Shown here: positions 8,422-16,295 of the stretch, one piece after another
Layout of the letters: every line of letters starts with the position of its first letter
Position numbering within the stretch: position 1 is the stretch's first letter
Assembly: GCA_934457415.1 (NCBI GenBank)
Contig: CAKSHM010000003.1
Span: 124,001-188,000, forward strand
Source of the DNA: an uncultured Eubacteriales bacterium
GTDB lineage: Bacteria > Bacillota > Clostridia > Oscillospirales > Acutalibacteraceae
Length of the DNA: 64,000 nt
Reading direction: 5' to 3'
Position numbers and translations under genes: made by a program
The notes under the pieces: model-generated
Databases searched by the model: none
What the model was told of the DNA's origin: nothing
The model's input: only the letters and a program-made list of their open reading frames with translations

Positions 8422-9780
8422 TTAATTTTTTAAGCTTTGCAGCGGAGCGGGTATCTTTCCTGCCCTGTCAATAAATCTTTTTGAACTGCTTTTAAGATTT
8501 ATATCCATGATAGGAGCGGACCCCAAAAGTCCTCCGAACGAAAGCTCTTCACCTGCTTTTTTACCTACGGCCGGAATAAGGCGGACAGCGGTGGTTTTCG
8601 TATTTACCATACCTATTGCCGCTTCATCGGCAATAACCGCAGAGATCGTTTCGGCAGGCGTATCTCCCGAAACCGCGATCATATCAAGTCCTACCGAGCA
8701 GACGGCAGTCATTGCCTCAAGCTTTTCTATTTTAAGATTGCCCGACCTTGCCGCGTCTATCATACCGGCATCCTCTGAGACAGGGATAAATGCTCCCGAA
8801 AGACCTCCGACAGAGGATGATGCCATAACGCCGCCTTTTTTAACGGCATCATTAAGCAGAGCGAGCGCGGCAGTCGTTCCGTGAGTGCCGCAGTTTTCAA
8901 GTCCCATTTCCTCTAAAATATGAGCGACGCTGTCGCCGATAGCAGGGGTAGGAGCCAAAGACAGGTCAACAATACCGAAAGGAACACCGAGCCTTTTTGA
9001 CGCCTCTGTGCCGACAAGCTGACCCATTCTTGTAATTTTAAACGCAGTTTTCTTAATAACCTCCGCAACCTCGCCGAGATCGCCTTCAGGGCATTTTTTA
9101 AGCGCTGAATGAACAACACCCGGGCCTGAAACACCGACATGAACAACGCAATCGGGTTCGCCTATGCCGTGAAAGGCTCCTGCCATAAACGGATTATCCT
9201 CAGGCGCATTACAGAAAACAACGAGCTTTGCGCAGCCTATACAGTCCCTGTCCGCCGTCGCCTCGGCGGTCTGTCTTATAATCTGCCCCATAAGCTTTAC
9301 AGCGTCCATATTTATACCCGCTTTAGTTGATCCGATATTAACGGAAGAGCAGATATTATTGGTTACGCTCAGTGCCTCGGGGATTGATCTTATCAGTTCA
9401 AGATCTCCCGCGGAAAAGCCCTTATGAACGAGGGCTGAATATCCGCCGATAAAATTAACTCCTGTTGCGTCAGCCGCCCTTTGCAGAGTTTTTGCAAAAA
9501 TTACGGGGTCGGCCTTAGACGCGGCGGCAATCATTGCGATAGGTGTTACGCTTATTCTTTTATTTATTATCGGAATTCCGTATTCCCTCTCTATATCGCA
9601 GCCTGTTTTTACAAGATTTCCCGCTTTTCTTGTTATTTTCTCATATATTTTATCGCAGGCAGCTTTTGCGTCGGCATCAATACAGTCAAGCAGGGATATA
9701 CCCATAGTAACCGTTCTAATGTCAAGATTATCGTGGTCAATCATATTGACCGTTTCCATTATATCCTTAATATCTATCAT
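8422..9780 (-). CDS. PFL family protein (UPF0210/DUF711)
   Basis: Cytoplasmic protein of 452 residues, the standard UPF0210 length. The family shares a fold with glycyl-radical pyruvate formate-lyase, yet no glycyl-radical loop is visible here and no reaction is established. Recognisable stretches are IRTVTMGISLLDC at the N-terminus, NNICSSVNIGSTKAGINMDA in the middle and the GGLSGAFIPVSEDAGM loop near residue 325. It follows the ACT-domain gene by 19 nt. This ACT-PFL pairing recurs across Firmicutes and other phyla, so the two probably act together, with ACT as the sensor. Confidence 0.93.
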   Translation of the reverse strand: MIDIKDIMETVNMIDHDNLDIRTVTMGISLLDCIDADAKAACDKIYEKITRKAGNLVKTGCDIEREYGIPIINKRISVTPIAMIAAASKADPVIFAKTLQRAADATGVNFIGGYSALVHKGFSAGDLELIRSIPEALSVTNNICSSVNIGSTKAGINMDAVKLMGQIIRQTAEATADRDCIGCAKLVVFCNAPEDNPFMAGAFHGIGEPDCVVHVGVSGPGVVHSALKKCPEGDLGEVAEVIKKTAFKITRMGQLVGTEASKRLGVPFGIVDLSLAPTPAIGDSVAHILEEMGLENCGTHGTTAALALLNDAVKKGGVMASSSVGGLSGAFIPVSEDAGMIDAARSGNLKIEKLEAMTAVCSVGLDMIAVSGDTPAETISAVIADEAAIGMVNTKTTAVRLIPAVGKKAGEELSFGGLLGSAPIMDINLKSSSKRFIDRAGKIPAPLQSLKN

Positions 9781-9799
9781 GAAACAAGCCTAACCTTTT

Positions 9800-10072
9800 T
9801 TAAATTCTGTGCATTGACTTAAAAATATCCTCATGCATAACATGAATTTTAAGACCTAATTTATCGCCGAGTTTTTTAAGTCTGTCCGAAAACTCAGGGA
9901 AACCGCAATTCAGCTTTTCAATATCGGTAAGCATAACCATTGCAAAAAAATCCTGCAGAACCGACTGAGTGATATCAACTATATTCACTCCGCATTCGGC
10001 GCACTCTTTGCTGACCTTAGAGATAATTCCCACATTATCGTTTCCGACAACCGTTATAACAGTTCTTTTCAT
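9800..10072 (-). CDS. ACT domain-containing protein (UPF0237)
   Basis: Small regulatory protein of 90 residues made of a single ACT fold, the amino-acid-binding module, with the opening TVVGNDNVGIISKVSKECAE typical of the UPF0237/GcvR-like group. The ATG at 10070-10072 is chosen because GTGAGG lies 8-9 nt upstream; a longer open frame starts at 10108 but overlaps the upstream gene and lacks a good site. It precedes the PFL gene in the same transcription unit. The ligand is unknown. Confidence 0.9.
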   Translation of the reverse strand: MKRTVITVVGNDNVGIISKVSKECAECGVNIVDITQSVLQDFFAMVMLTDIEKLNCGFPEFSDRLKKLGDKLGLKIHVMHEDIFKSMHRI

Positions 10073-10091
10073 TATTTTTTCCTCACTTAAG

Positions 10092-10535
10092 TTATTCTTT
10101 TTCATCATCTGTGCATCCGGACTGAATGATATTTTTCATTACATGAATCGTAAGCGAGCAGACAGCGGTAGCCGCGGCGGCAACCCAGAACGGCATATAA
10201 AAATATCCGGAAAAAAGCAATATGACGGTTATTATAATCATACAAACGGATATGAAAAAGAGCAATGAAACATTTTCTTTATCAAAAACCTTATCTGAAA
10301 GCAAATTTAGAAGCAGTTTCCGAAACTTTATCAGCACTGCCATAGCAATAGGAACGCAGGGATAAAATGTCAGCATTATTATCTTAGAAAGTCTCGGCAG
10401 GTATTCAGGACAGTTTCTTATCTCAACATACCATATTATAATAAACGGAACAGTAAAAACAAGAACAGCAAGACTTACCATTAAAACATAAGTCAGCATC
10501 AAGGAAACCTTAACCGATTTTTTGTGCTTCAGCAT
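10092..10535 (-). CDS. DUF2975-like four-helix membrane protein
   Basis: Predicted membrane protein of 147 residues with four hydrophobic segments (about 11-36, 50-65, 88-110 and 115-133) and a short acidic tail. The segment LLSDKVFDKENVSLLFFISV before the third helix resembles the conserved region of DUF2975 proteins, which commonly pair with YozG/Xre-like regulators; no regulator is next to it here. It is first in the unit with ACT and PFL (20-nt gap). Function is unknown. Confidence 0.7.
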   Translation of the reverse strand: MLKHKKSVKVSLMLTYVLMVSLAVLVFTVPFIIIWYVEIRNCPEYLPRLSKIIMLTFYPCVPIAMAVLIKFRKLLLNLLSDKVFDKENVSLLFFISVCMIIITVILLFSGYFYMPFWVAAAATAVCSLTIHVMKNIIQSGCTDDEKE

Positions 10536-10568
10536 TCTTCTAAGCCTCCTGAATTTTCATTATTTAAA

Positions 10569-10597
10569 ATTATACTACAATTAAAGCTTATTTTCAA
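10569..10597 (-). promoter_or_regulatory. promoter of the DUF2975-ACT-PFL unit
   Basis: Minus strand TTGAAA (10592-10597), 17-nt spacer, TATAAT (10569-10574), some 34 nt before the DUF2975-like start codon. Confidence 0.8.
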
Positions 10598-10692
10598 GTA
10601 TATATGTCGGTGAATGTCGCATAGCTCGGTCTTAACTTTAAAACCGTCAGCCGAAAAGGCTGTCAAAACGAGACGGAGGGAGGCCGCTTAAA

Positions 10693-10956
10693 ACGGAAAA
10701 CGAAGAAAAGATATTCTATTCCACGCTTAAAGCTTTACTTGATCAGAAACTGACCGCAGCGGAAAGGCAGTCGCTTTACGACGAAGGGTTTAAAATAAAA
10801 TCCCCTACAAGAAAAGCCGCAATAATGGTAGCGCTGTACAAGAAGGCAGCAGCGGGCGATCTCTCCGCCATCAAAGAGCTCATCAATATAGCCTCTTCGG
10901 GAGAGCAGGAAAAAAACAACGGAGTGCAAGCGGTGATGTTTATTGACGATATCTGA
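10693..10956 (+). CDS. phage terminase small subunit-like protein with no canonical start codon
   Basis: An open frame runs from 10639 to the TGA at 10954-10956. The translated part (ENEEKIFYSTLKALLDQKLT, then YDEGFKIKSPTRKAAIMVAL) looks like a small helical DNA-recognition subunit that would pick the packaging site for the terminase. No ATG, GTG or TTG occurs before a midway ATG, although a strong GGAGGGAGG (10675-10683) suggests a start near 10690-10693, where the codons are AAA and ACG. Either a rare codon is used or the start was lost by mutation. The end overlaps the large-subunit start by 14 nt. Confidence 0.6.
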   Translation, partial: TENEEKIFYSTLKALLDQKLTAAERQSLYDEGFKIKSPTRKAAIMVALYKKAAAGDLSAIKELINIASSGEQEKNNGVQAVMFIDDI

Positions 10957-12250
10957 AATAAAATTATCCGAAGCCGTCGGCCGCGGCTACGGGGATTTCT
11001 GGAAATGTAAAAAGCGTTACCGCGTACTTAAAGGCGGAAAGGCCTCAAAGAAAAGCACTACTACGGCGCTTAATTTCATCTATCGGCTCATGAAATACGA
11101 AAAGAGCAATCTTTTGGTTGTAAGAAAGGTTATGAATACTCATCGGGATTCAACCTTTGCACAGCTTAAATGGGCGCAGGAAAAATTAGGCGTTTCTCAT
11201 TTATGGCAGAATACGGTTTCGCCCATGGAGATGACCTATCTGCCGACAAAACAAAAAATAATTTTCCGCGGATTTGACGATGTTCTTAAAATCGCATCCA
11301 CCACGGTGCCGAAAGGATATCTGAACTTTGTATGGATAGAGGAAGCCTTTGAAATTTCGGACGAGGCCGATTTTGACAAGCTGGATCTTTCCGTTCCGCG
11401 CGGAAAAATTCCCGAAGATTTATTTAAGCAGACGACTGTCACTTTTAATCCCTGGAGTGAAAATCACTGGCTTAAAAAAAGATTTTTTGACAACACGGAT
11501 GAAAATACTGCAACCTTTTCAACAAACTATCTGATAAATGAGTTTTTAGACGAAACAGACAGAAAAATCTTTGAGGGCATGAAAAAGAACAACCGAAGGA
11601 AATATGAAGTGGCAGGGTTAGGCAACTGGGGAATTGCCGAAGGACTTGTTTATGAAAACTGGTCTGTAGGACGTCCCGAAATTCCTTTTGACGAGGAATA
11701 TAAATGGAAATGCTTTTTCGGGCTTGATTACGGATACACAAACGACCCTACCGCATTCATTGCTTTCAAAGCAAATCCGGAGGACAAAAAGCTCTATATA
11801 TTTGATGAGTTCTACAAAAGAAAAATGCTGAACTGCGATATTGCCGAGGAAATAATCAAACACGGTTACGCAAAGGAGCGAATCCGTGCCGACAGCGCGG
11901 AGCCGAAATCCAACGACGATTTAAAACGGCTCGGGATTATGAGAATAATGCCGTCGGTAAAAGGACCGGACAGTATATTAAACGGTATATCGTCTATCAG
12001 CGAATATGAAATAATTGTCGACCCGAAATGTCAGAACATGATCTTTGAGCTTTCAAGCTATGTTTATGACACTTGCTCAGGCAATTCAAAATCCGCCGTA
12101 CCCAAGGACGAAAACAATCATCTTTGCGACGCAATGCGTTATGCTTTTGAGGATGTGAAATATTTCCGACCAAGGTCTGCTGACGGCAAAGGAGCATCGA
12201 GCCGCTCGGCAATAAAGAGCTCGGACTTTACAGGAGGTTGGAACGGATGA
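10943..12250 (+). CDS. phage terminase large subunit (PBSX/Terminase_3 type)
   Basis: DNA-packaging motor and nuclease, 435 residues. The ATPase half has a P-loop-like GGKASKKSTTT (31-41) and Walker B FVWIEEA with Glu133/Glu134. The RNase H-like nuclease half keeps its acidic residues: Asp262 in LDYGYTNDPTA, Asp317 in RADSAEP and Asp396 in CDAMRYA. All catalytic positions therefore appear intact. The start is a TTG at 10943 overlapping the small-subunit gene, so translation is likely coupled. The gene overlaps the next ORF by 4 nt. Confidence 0.93.
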   Translation: MTISEIKLSEAVGRGYGDFWKCKKRYRVLKGGKASKKSTTTALNFIYRLMKYEKSNLLVVRKVMNTHRDSTFAQLKWAQEKLGVSHLWQNTVSPMEMTYLPTKQKIIFRGFDDVLKIASTTVPKGYLNFVWIEEAFEISDEADFDKLDLSVPRGKIPEDLFKQTTVTFNPWSENHWLKKRFFDNTDENTATFSTNYLINEFLDETDRKIFEGMKKNNRRKYEVAGLGNWGIAEGLVYENWSVGRPEIPFDEEYKWKCFFGLDYGYTNDPTAFIAFKANPEDKKLYIFDEFYKRKMLNCDIAEEIIKHGYAKERIRADSAEPKSNDDLKRLGIMRIMPSVKGPDSILNGISSISEYEIIVDPKCQNMIFELSSYVYDTCSGNSKSAVPKDENNHLCDAMRYAFEDVKYFRPRSADGKGASSRSAIKSSDFTGGWNG

Positions 12251-12432
12251 ACTTATGCTTTTTATTTATTTTCGGCGGCTTCGCTTTTACAGTCGGTTAC
12301 CTTATCGGCTGTACTGCCGGCAACGGACCGAAAAAGAAAAAAGAGGTTACCAAAACCGATGAAGGATGTATTGTTAACGAATACATTGATTTTCTTAATT
12401 ACGACGGTACGATCTCTCACAAAAACGCATAA
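12247..12432 (+). CDS. mini membrane protein in the phage cassette (61 aa)
   Basis: ATG 9 nt after AGGAGG. Residues 3-26 form one hydrophobic segment with glycines (LFIFGGFAFTVGYLIGC), followed by a KKKK patch and a polar tail, so it is a single-pass protein with the tail probably inside the cell. It has no family I recognise. It begins within the last codons of the terminase gene and precedes the scaffold gene, an odd place for a membrane protein in a head module. Confidence 0.75.
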   Translation: MNLCFLFIFGGFAFTVGYLIGCTAGNGPKKKKEVTKTDEGCIVNEYIDFLNYDGTISHKNA

Positions 12433-12437
12433 AAAAT

Positions 12438-12451
12438 GTGTGACGTCACAC
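12438..12451. promoter_or_regulatory. 14-bp perfect palindrome GTGTGACGTCACAC
   Basis: Perfect inverted repeat in the 41-nt gap between the mini membrane protein and the scaffold gene, upstream of the scaffold ribosome binding site. It could be an operator or a short RNA hairpin. A partial match, GTGTGACATCA, follows the capsid stop codon at 14262. Confidence 0.55.
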
Positions 12452-12473
12452 TACGGCAGAAAGGAGAAAAGCG

Positions 12474-13049
12474 ATGGAGGAAAATTCAAAAAACAAAGGA
12501 CAACTGACGGTTCCCGTCAAATTCAATCATAAAATCTTCAGTTTAAGCCTTGAGGATGCAGCGGCTTATGCTCAGAAGGGCATGAAATACGATTTGATAT
12601 CCGAGGACTACGAAAGGCTAAAGTCGATTGCCGCAGGAAAGAAAAGCTCTGTACCTGACTTTATAACAGAGCTTGAAAATGCAGGTCTTAAATCAAGGAT
12701 AGAGGAGCTGAAGGCAAAATGCGGAGGAGACGAGGATTTTGCAAAGCACATTGCTGAGCTTGAATCAAAGAGCTTAGGCACCGACCCGTTAACGGAGATA
12801 AAAAAATACTTTCCCTCGATAAAGGATATTTCTTCGCTGCCGCCTGAGGTCACCGAACGGGCAAAAGCCAGAGGCAGCAATTTGCTTGATGAATTCCTGC
12901 GATACAGAGCGGATATGAATTTAAAAAAGAAACAAGGCGCGGATTTTTTTAATGCCGCCGAAAATTCAAGCACCGGCTCTTTAAAGGAAGCAGACAGCAG
13001 TTTTAGCTCAGCCTCGGCAGAATTTATCAAAGGACTCTGGGGCGAATAA
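12474..13049 (+). CDS. phage scaffold-like protein
   Basis: Soluble protein of 191 residues directly before the major capsid gene, rich in Lys, Glu and Ser and predicted to be largely helical (ITELENAGLKSRIEELKAK). The C-terminus is low in complexity and Ser-rich, ending SAEFIKGLWGE. This composition and position fit an internal scaffold that guides procapsid assembly and is later lost. I see no protease motif. The ATG lies after AAGGAG. The call rests on context more than on sequence identity. Confidence 0.65.
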   Translation: MEENSKNKGQLTVPVKFNHKIFSLSLEDAAAYAQKGMKYDLISEDYERLKSIAAGKKSSVPDFITELENAGLKSRIEELKAKCGGDEDFAKHIAELESKSLGTDPLTEIKKYFPSIKDISSLPPEVTERAKARGSNLLDEFLRYRADMNLKKKQGADFFNAAENSSTGSLKEADSSFSSASAEFIKGLWGE

Positions 13050-13082
13050 ATACGCCCTAAAAAAATAAGGAGAAAAATTATT

Positions 13083-14261
13083 ATGGCAATCAATTCAACA
13101 GAAAACGCAATAAGATATTCAGACGAGCTTGACAATATGTTTAAGCAGAAAAGTGCCACAGGATTTTTTGCGGACAATGCTCTTGCAACAAAATTTGTAG
13201 GCGCAAAAACGGTTATAATTCCAGATGTTGATTTTCAGGGTCTTGCAGACTATGACAGAGACACGGGCTTTTCAAGAGGCGCTATAACCGTAAGCAACAC
13301 CTCTTATACCATGAAGATGGACCGCGCGCGTTCTCTTCAGATAGACAGAGAGGATATGGATGAGACAGGCATTGCAAATCTCGCAGGAAAAATCCTCGGC
13401 GAATATGTCCGCACAAAGGTTGTTCCAGAATGCGACGCCTATGTTCTTTCAAAGCTTGCAGGTCTTGCGGCAAGCCGCAGCAATATTGTTGACGGTGACG
13501 CTTCAAAGCCTTATGATACCCTTTGCAAGCTCATAAACAAGGTCCGCGAGGCGGCCGGCTTTGACGAAGAGCTTGTAGCCTTTATTAACGGCGGAATGTA
13601 TGCCGCACTTGAAAATTCAAATGAAATTTCGAGAATGATAACCGTATCCGATTTTAAGCAGGGAGATATCAATTTAAGAGTAAAATCCATTAACGGAGTA
13701 GCTCTTATTCCTGTTGTTTCAGAAAGAATGAAAACCGGTTATACATTTAACAACACTGCTCTCGGCGGATTCACTCCCCTTTCCTCCGCTAAGGAAATTT
13801 ACATGCTTGTTTGCCCTAAGAGCGCCGCTCATCTTGTAAAGAAAACCGAGCAGATGAGAATTTTCACTCCCGAGCAGAACATTGACGCCGACGCTTACAA
13901 GTTTGATTACAGGATTTATTACGATGTATTTGTTAAAAAGAGCGGACTTGACAGCATCTGGGCGTTTATTTCGCCTGCGGTTACTGTTTCTCAACAGCCT
14001 GCTTCGGCTTCCAAAACAGCCGGAAGCATAAGCGGCTCGCTCAGTGTTAAAGCAACAGCCACAAGCGGAACTCTTACCTATCAGTGGTATTCATGCGAGA
14101 ATGAAAACAAGGCAGGAGCCGTAAAGATTGCGAATGCGACATCTTCGTCATTTACAATCCCCACCGACCTTACAGCCGGCAAGTATTACTACTTTGTCCG
14201 CATGACGGTTGACGGAATTTCTTCAACAGACTCTTCTGTTGCGGTTATCACCGTAGCTTAG
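13083..14261 (+). CDS. major capsid protein with C-terminal Ig-like domain
   Basis: Shell-forming protein of 392 residues. The first 295 or so residues look like a Firmicutes phage HK97-fold coat protein: the long N-terminal segment followed by KTVIIPDVDFQGLADYDR, the DRARSLQIDREDMDE stretch and the GVALIPVVSERM block. From about residue 298 a linker (VSQQPASASKTAG) leads into an Ig-like beta domain with LTYQWYSCENE and a final VAVITVA strand. Such domains decorate capsid surfaces and can bind carbohydrates. An AAGGAG site precedes the start. A long hairpin follows the gene. Confidence 0.88.
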   Translation: MAINSTENAIRYSDELDNMFKQKSATGFFADNALATKFVGAKTVIIPDVDFQGLADYDRDTGFSRGAITVSNTSYTMKMDRARSLQIDREDMDETGIANLAGKILGEYVRTKVVPECDAYVLSKLAGLAASRSNIVDGDASKPYDTLCKLINKVREAAGFDEELVAFINGGMYAALENSNEISRMITVSDFKQGDINLRVKSINGVALIPVVSERMKTGYTFNNTALGGFTPLSSAKEIYMLVCPKSAAHLVKKTEQMRIFTPEQNIDADAYKFDYRIYYDVFVKKSGLDSIWAFISPAVTVSQQPASASKTAGSISGSLSVKATATSGTLTYQWYSCENENKAGAVKIANATSSSFTIPTDLTAGKYYYFVRMTVDGISSTDSSVAVITVA

Positions 14262-14298
14262 TGTGACATCAAGCTAAAGTTTTAAAGATATAAAACTG

Positions 14299-14332
14299 CC
14301 GTTTTGTCTTTTCTTAAGGAAAGACAAAACGG
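14299..14332 (+). terminator. 15-bp hairpin between capsid and portal genes
   Basis: CCGTTTTGTCTTTTC (14299-14313) pairs with GGAAAGACAAAACGG (14318-14332) around a TTAA loop, with one wobble. The following bases are TAATTTAAAA rather than a T run, so it may act as a weak terminator or as an mRNA 3' stabiliser that raises capsid over portal dosage. Confidence 0.65.
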
Positions 14333-14354
14333 TAATTTAAAAGGAGGATAAATT

Positions 14355-15953
14355 ATGGAGCTTTCACCGAAAGCGATAAGCGAAGAATATAAAAAGAGTG
14401 TGAATTTCAAGGAATCTCTCGGAGAAAAGGGTATGTTCGAGCAGAACAGAATAAACGAAAGATTTTACATAGGCGACCAATGGTACAATTCGGTTTCGGG
14501 AAATGACCGTCCGCTTGTGAGGCACAATATTATAAAAAGAATCGGCGAATACAAAATAGCGCAGGTGCTCAGCAGACCCGTAACGGTTGAAATAACCGCA
14601 GAGGGTGTCCCAGATCACAAAAAAAGCGCCCGAAAAGCTTTAAGGCAGGGTAATGAATTCGAATTCACCGACAAGTTGAGCGAGGAAGAGATAAACTGCA
14701 TTATGATGGCACTTACAGAATACCGAACCACCACCTCAAAGAGAGTCGGCTTTAAAAAGCTTTGCTGCGACATCTTAAAAAAGGCATACTTAAACGGAAC
14801 CGGAATTCTTTACACTTACTGGGACAGCTCCGTTAAAACGGGGTTATTCATGGACAAGGAAAAAAGCATTGCGATAAACGGAGATATCTGCTGCGAGGTT
14901 TTAAATGTGGAAAATGTCTGCTTCGGCGATCCTTTTGAGCAAAATATACAGTCACAGCCTTATATAATAATCGCAAATTCCTGCGATATACAAAGCGTTA
15001 TAAAAGAGGCTGTCAGGTTCGGTGCGGACAAGCGTGAGCTTTTAAAGCTGAAACCTCATAGAAACAACAAAATAACCGTTTACACAAAGCTCTTCAAAGC
15101 CTCGGATTCCTCCGGAAGGATTTCCGTCAAATGTTTAAAAACCACCGACAGTGCCGTTATAAGACCCGTTTTTGACACCCGCCTTACAAGATACCCTCTG
15201 GAAGTTTTAAGGTGGGAAGAAAAAGGTAATATGATTTACGGAGAAAGCGAGGTAACATACCTTGTGGCAAACCAGATTGCCATTAACAGAATGATAACCG
15301 CTTCGGTCTGGGCGACAATGTCAAAGGGAATGCCTTTGATGATAGTAAACGGGGATACAGTCCCCGACGGAATCACTAATGACCCCGGACAGATAATAAA
15401 AATATACGGTTCTAACGAGGATATCAATTCGGCGGTAAGATTTATTGATCCGCCCGATTTCAGCAACGATCTCATAAACGGAGTAAACGACCTGATTAAA
15501 AACACGCTAACACAAAGCGGAGCAAACGAAGTGGCATTAGGAGACAGCAAAGCGGAAAACGCAACCGCTCTTACGGCTATGCAGAATGCCGCGTCTCTCC
15601 CCCTTATTATTTTAAGGGACAGATTTTATCATTTTATCGAAAATGTGACAAGAATTTGGCTTGATTTCTGGGTCACACAATACGGAAACAGGAAAATCAA
15701 GCTTGAGAATGAGGAAGGAATATTCTATATTCCTTTTTATGCGGAAAGATACAAGGATTTATATCTTAACGCAAAAATCTGTGCCGAGGACGAAAGCGGA
15801 CAGAAGGAGCAGAGCATAAAGCTTTTAGGGGAGCTTTTTGACAAGGGAGTTATCAACAAATACGAATACTTAAAGAGACTTCCGAAAAATTATATACCCG
15901 ATTTAAACGAGCTTTTAGACGGGGCAAGAAAGGATGAAAAAAATGACGGTTAA
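14355..15953 (+). CDS. phage portal protein (P22-like)
   Basis: Dodecameric ring at the DNA-entry vertex, 532 residues. The start resembles P22-type portals: an N-terminal helix, then RFYIGDQWYNS and NIIKRIGEYKIAQVLSRPVT. The stem and crown region shows EVTYLVANQIAINRMITA, and TALTAMQNAASLPL (about residue 405) resembles the tunnel-loop helix. The acidic-basic C-terminus ends in LLDGARKDEKNDG. The order terminase-scaffold-capsid-portal, with portal after capsid, is unusual. AAGGAGG lies 7 nt before the ATG. Frame is intact throughout. Confidence 0.85.
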   Translation: MELSPKAISEEYKKSVNFKESLGEKGMFEQNRINERFYIGDQWYNSVSGNDRPLVRHNIIKRIGEYKIAQVLSRPVTVEITAEGVPDHKKSARKALRQGNEFEFTDKLSEEEINCIMMALTEYRTTTSKRVGFKKLCCDILKKAYLNGTGILYTYWDSSVKTGLFMDKEKSIAINGDICCEVLNVENVCFGDPFEQNIQSQPYIIIANSCDIQSVIKEAVRFGADKRELLKLKPHRNNKITVYTKLFKASDSSGRISVKCLKTTDSAVIRPVFDTRLTRYPLEVLRWEEKGNMIYGESEVTYLVANQIAINRMITASVWATMSKGMPLMIVNGDTVPDGITNDPGQIIKIYGSNEDINSAVRFIDPPDFSNDLINGVNDLIKNTLTQSGANEVALGDSKAENATALTAMQNAASLPLIILRDRFYHFIENVTRIWLDFWVTQYGNRKIKLENEEGIFYIPFYAERYKDLYLNAKICAEDESGQKEQSIKLLGELFDKGVINKYEYLKRLPKNYIPDLNELLDGARKDEKNDG

Positions 15954-16284
15954 CGATATATACAACAGGGTCCTGATTTTAATCGGTGAGGACGGATTAA
16001 GGGAAGTTTTAAATGACGACACGCTTTCAAAATCGCATTTTCTTTCATCCTTTAACGAAATAATGAGCGACCTTACCGACGAGGAAAAGGAATACGGAAT
16101 GTATTCAGAGCTTGATTTGCCTCAGCCATTAAGACAGGCGGCGCTTTACGGAACGGCGATGCTTTTATCCCTTGAAAACGGTCAGACAGAATCAAACCGA
16201 ATTTTCTGCGAACTTTACAATTCAAAGCGTGCTGCCGCAAAGGGCAGGTTAAAACAGATTACAAATGTCATTCCGACGGCTTAA
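15943..16284 (+). CDS. head-tail connector-like protein
   Basis: Small protein of 113 residues, helical by eye, following the portal with an 11-nt overlap. Position and size match head-completion adaptors (P22 gp4-like or siphoviral connectors), which plug the portal after packaging. The ATG at 15943 is preferred over the in-frame ATG at 15934 because AAGG then lies 9 nt upstream. Sequence: LDLPQPLRQAALYGTAMLL forms the clearest amphipathic helix. No catalytic motif is visible. Confidence 0.6.
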   Translation: MTVNDIYNRVLILIGEDGLREVLNDDTLSKSHFLSSFNEIMSDLTDEEKEYGMYSELDLPQPLRQAALYGTAMLLSLENGQTESNRIFCELYNSKRAAAKGRLKQITNVIPTA

Positions 16285-16295
16285 GGTGACAGAAT

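Noticed and set aside
11033..11066. Degenerate, inactive Walker A in the terminase (GGKASKKSTTT)
   Set aside because: The second Gly-to-Lys form with KKS is seen in other phage terminases of this type, and all other catalytic residues are intact.
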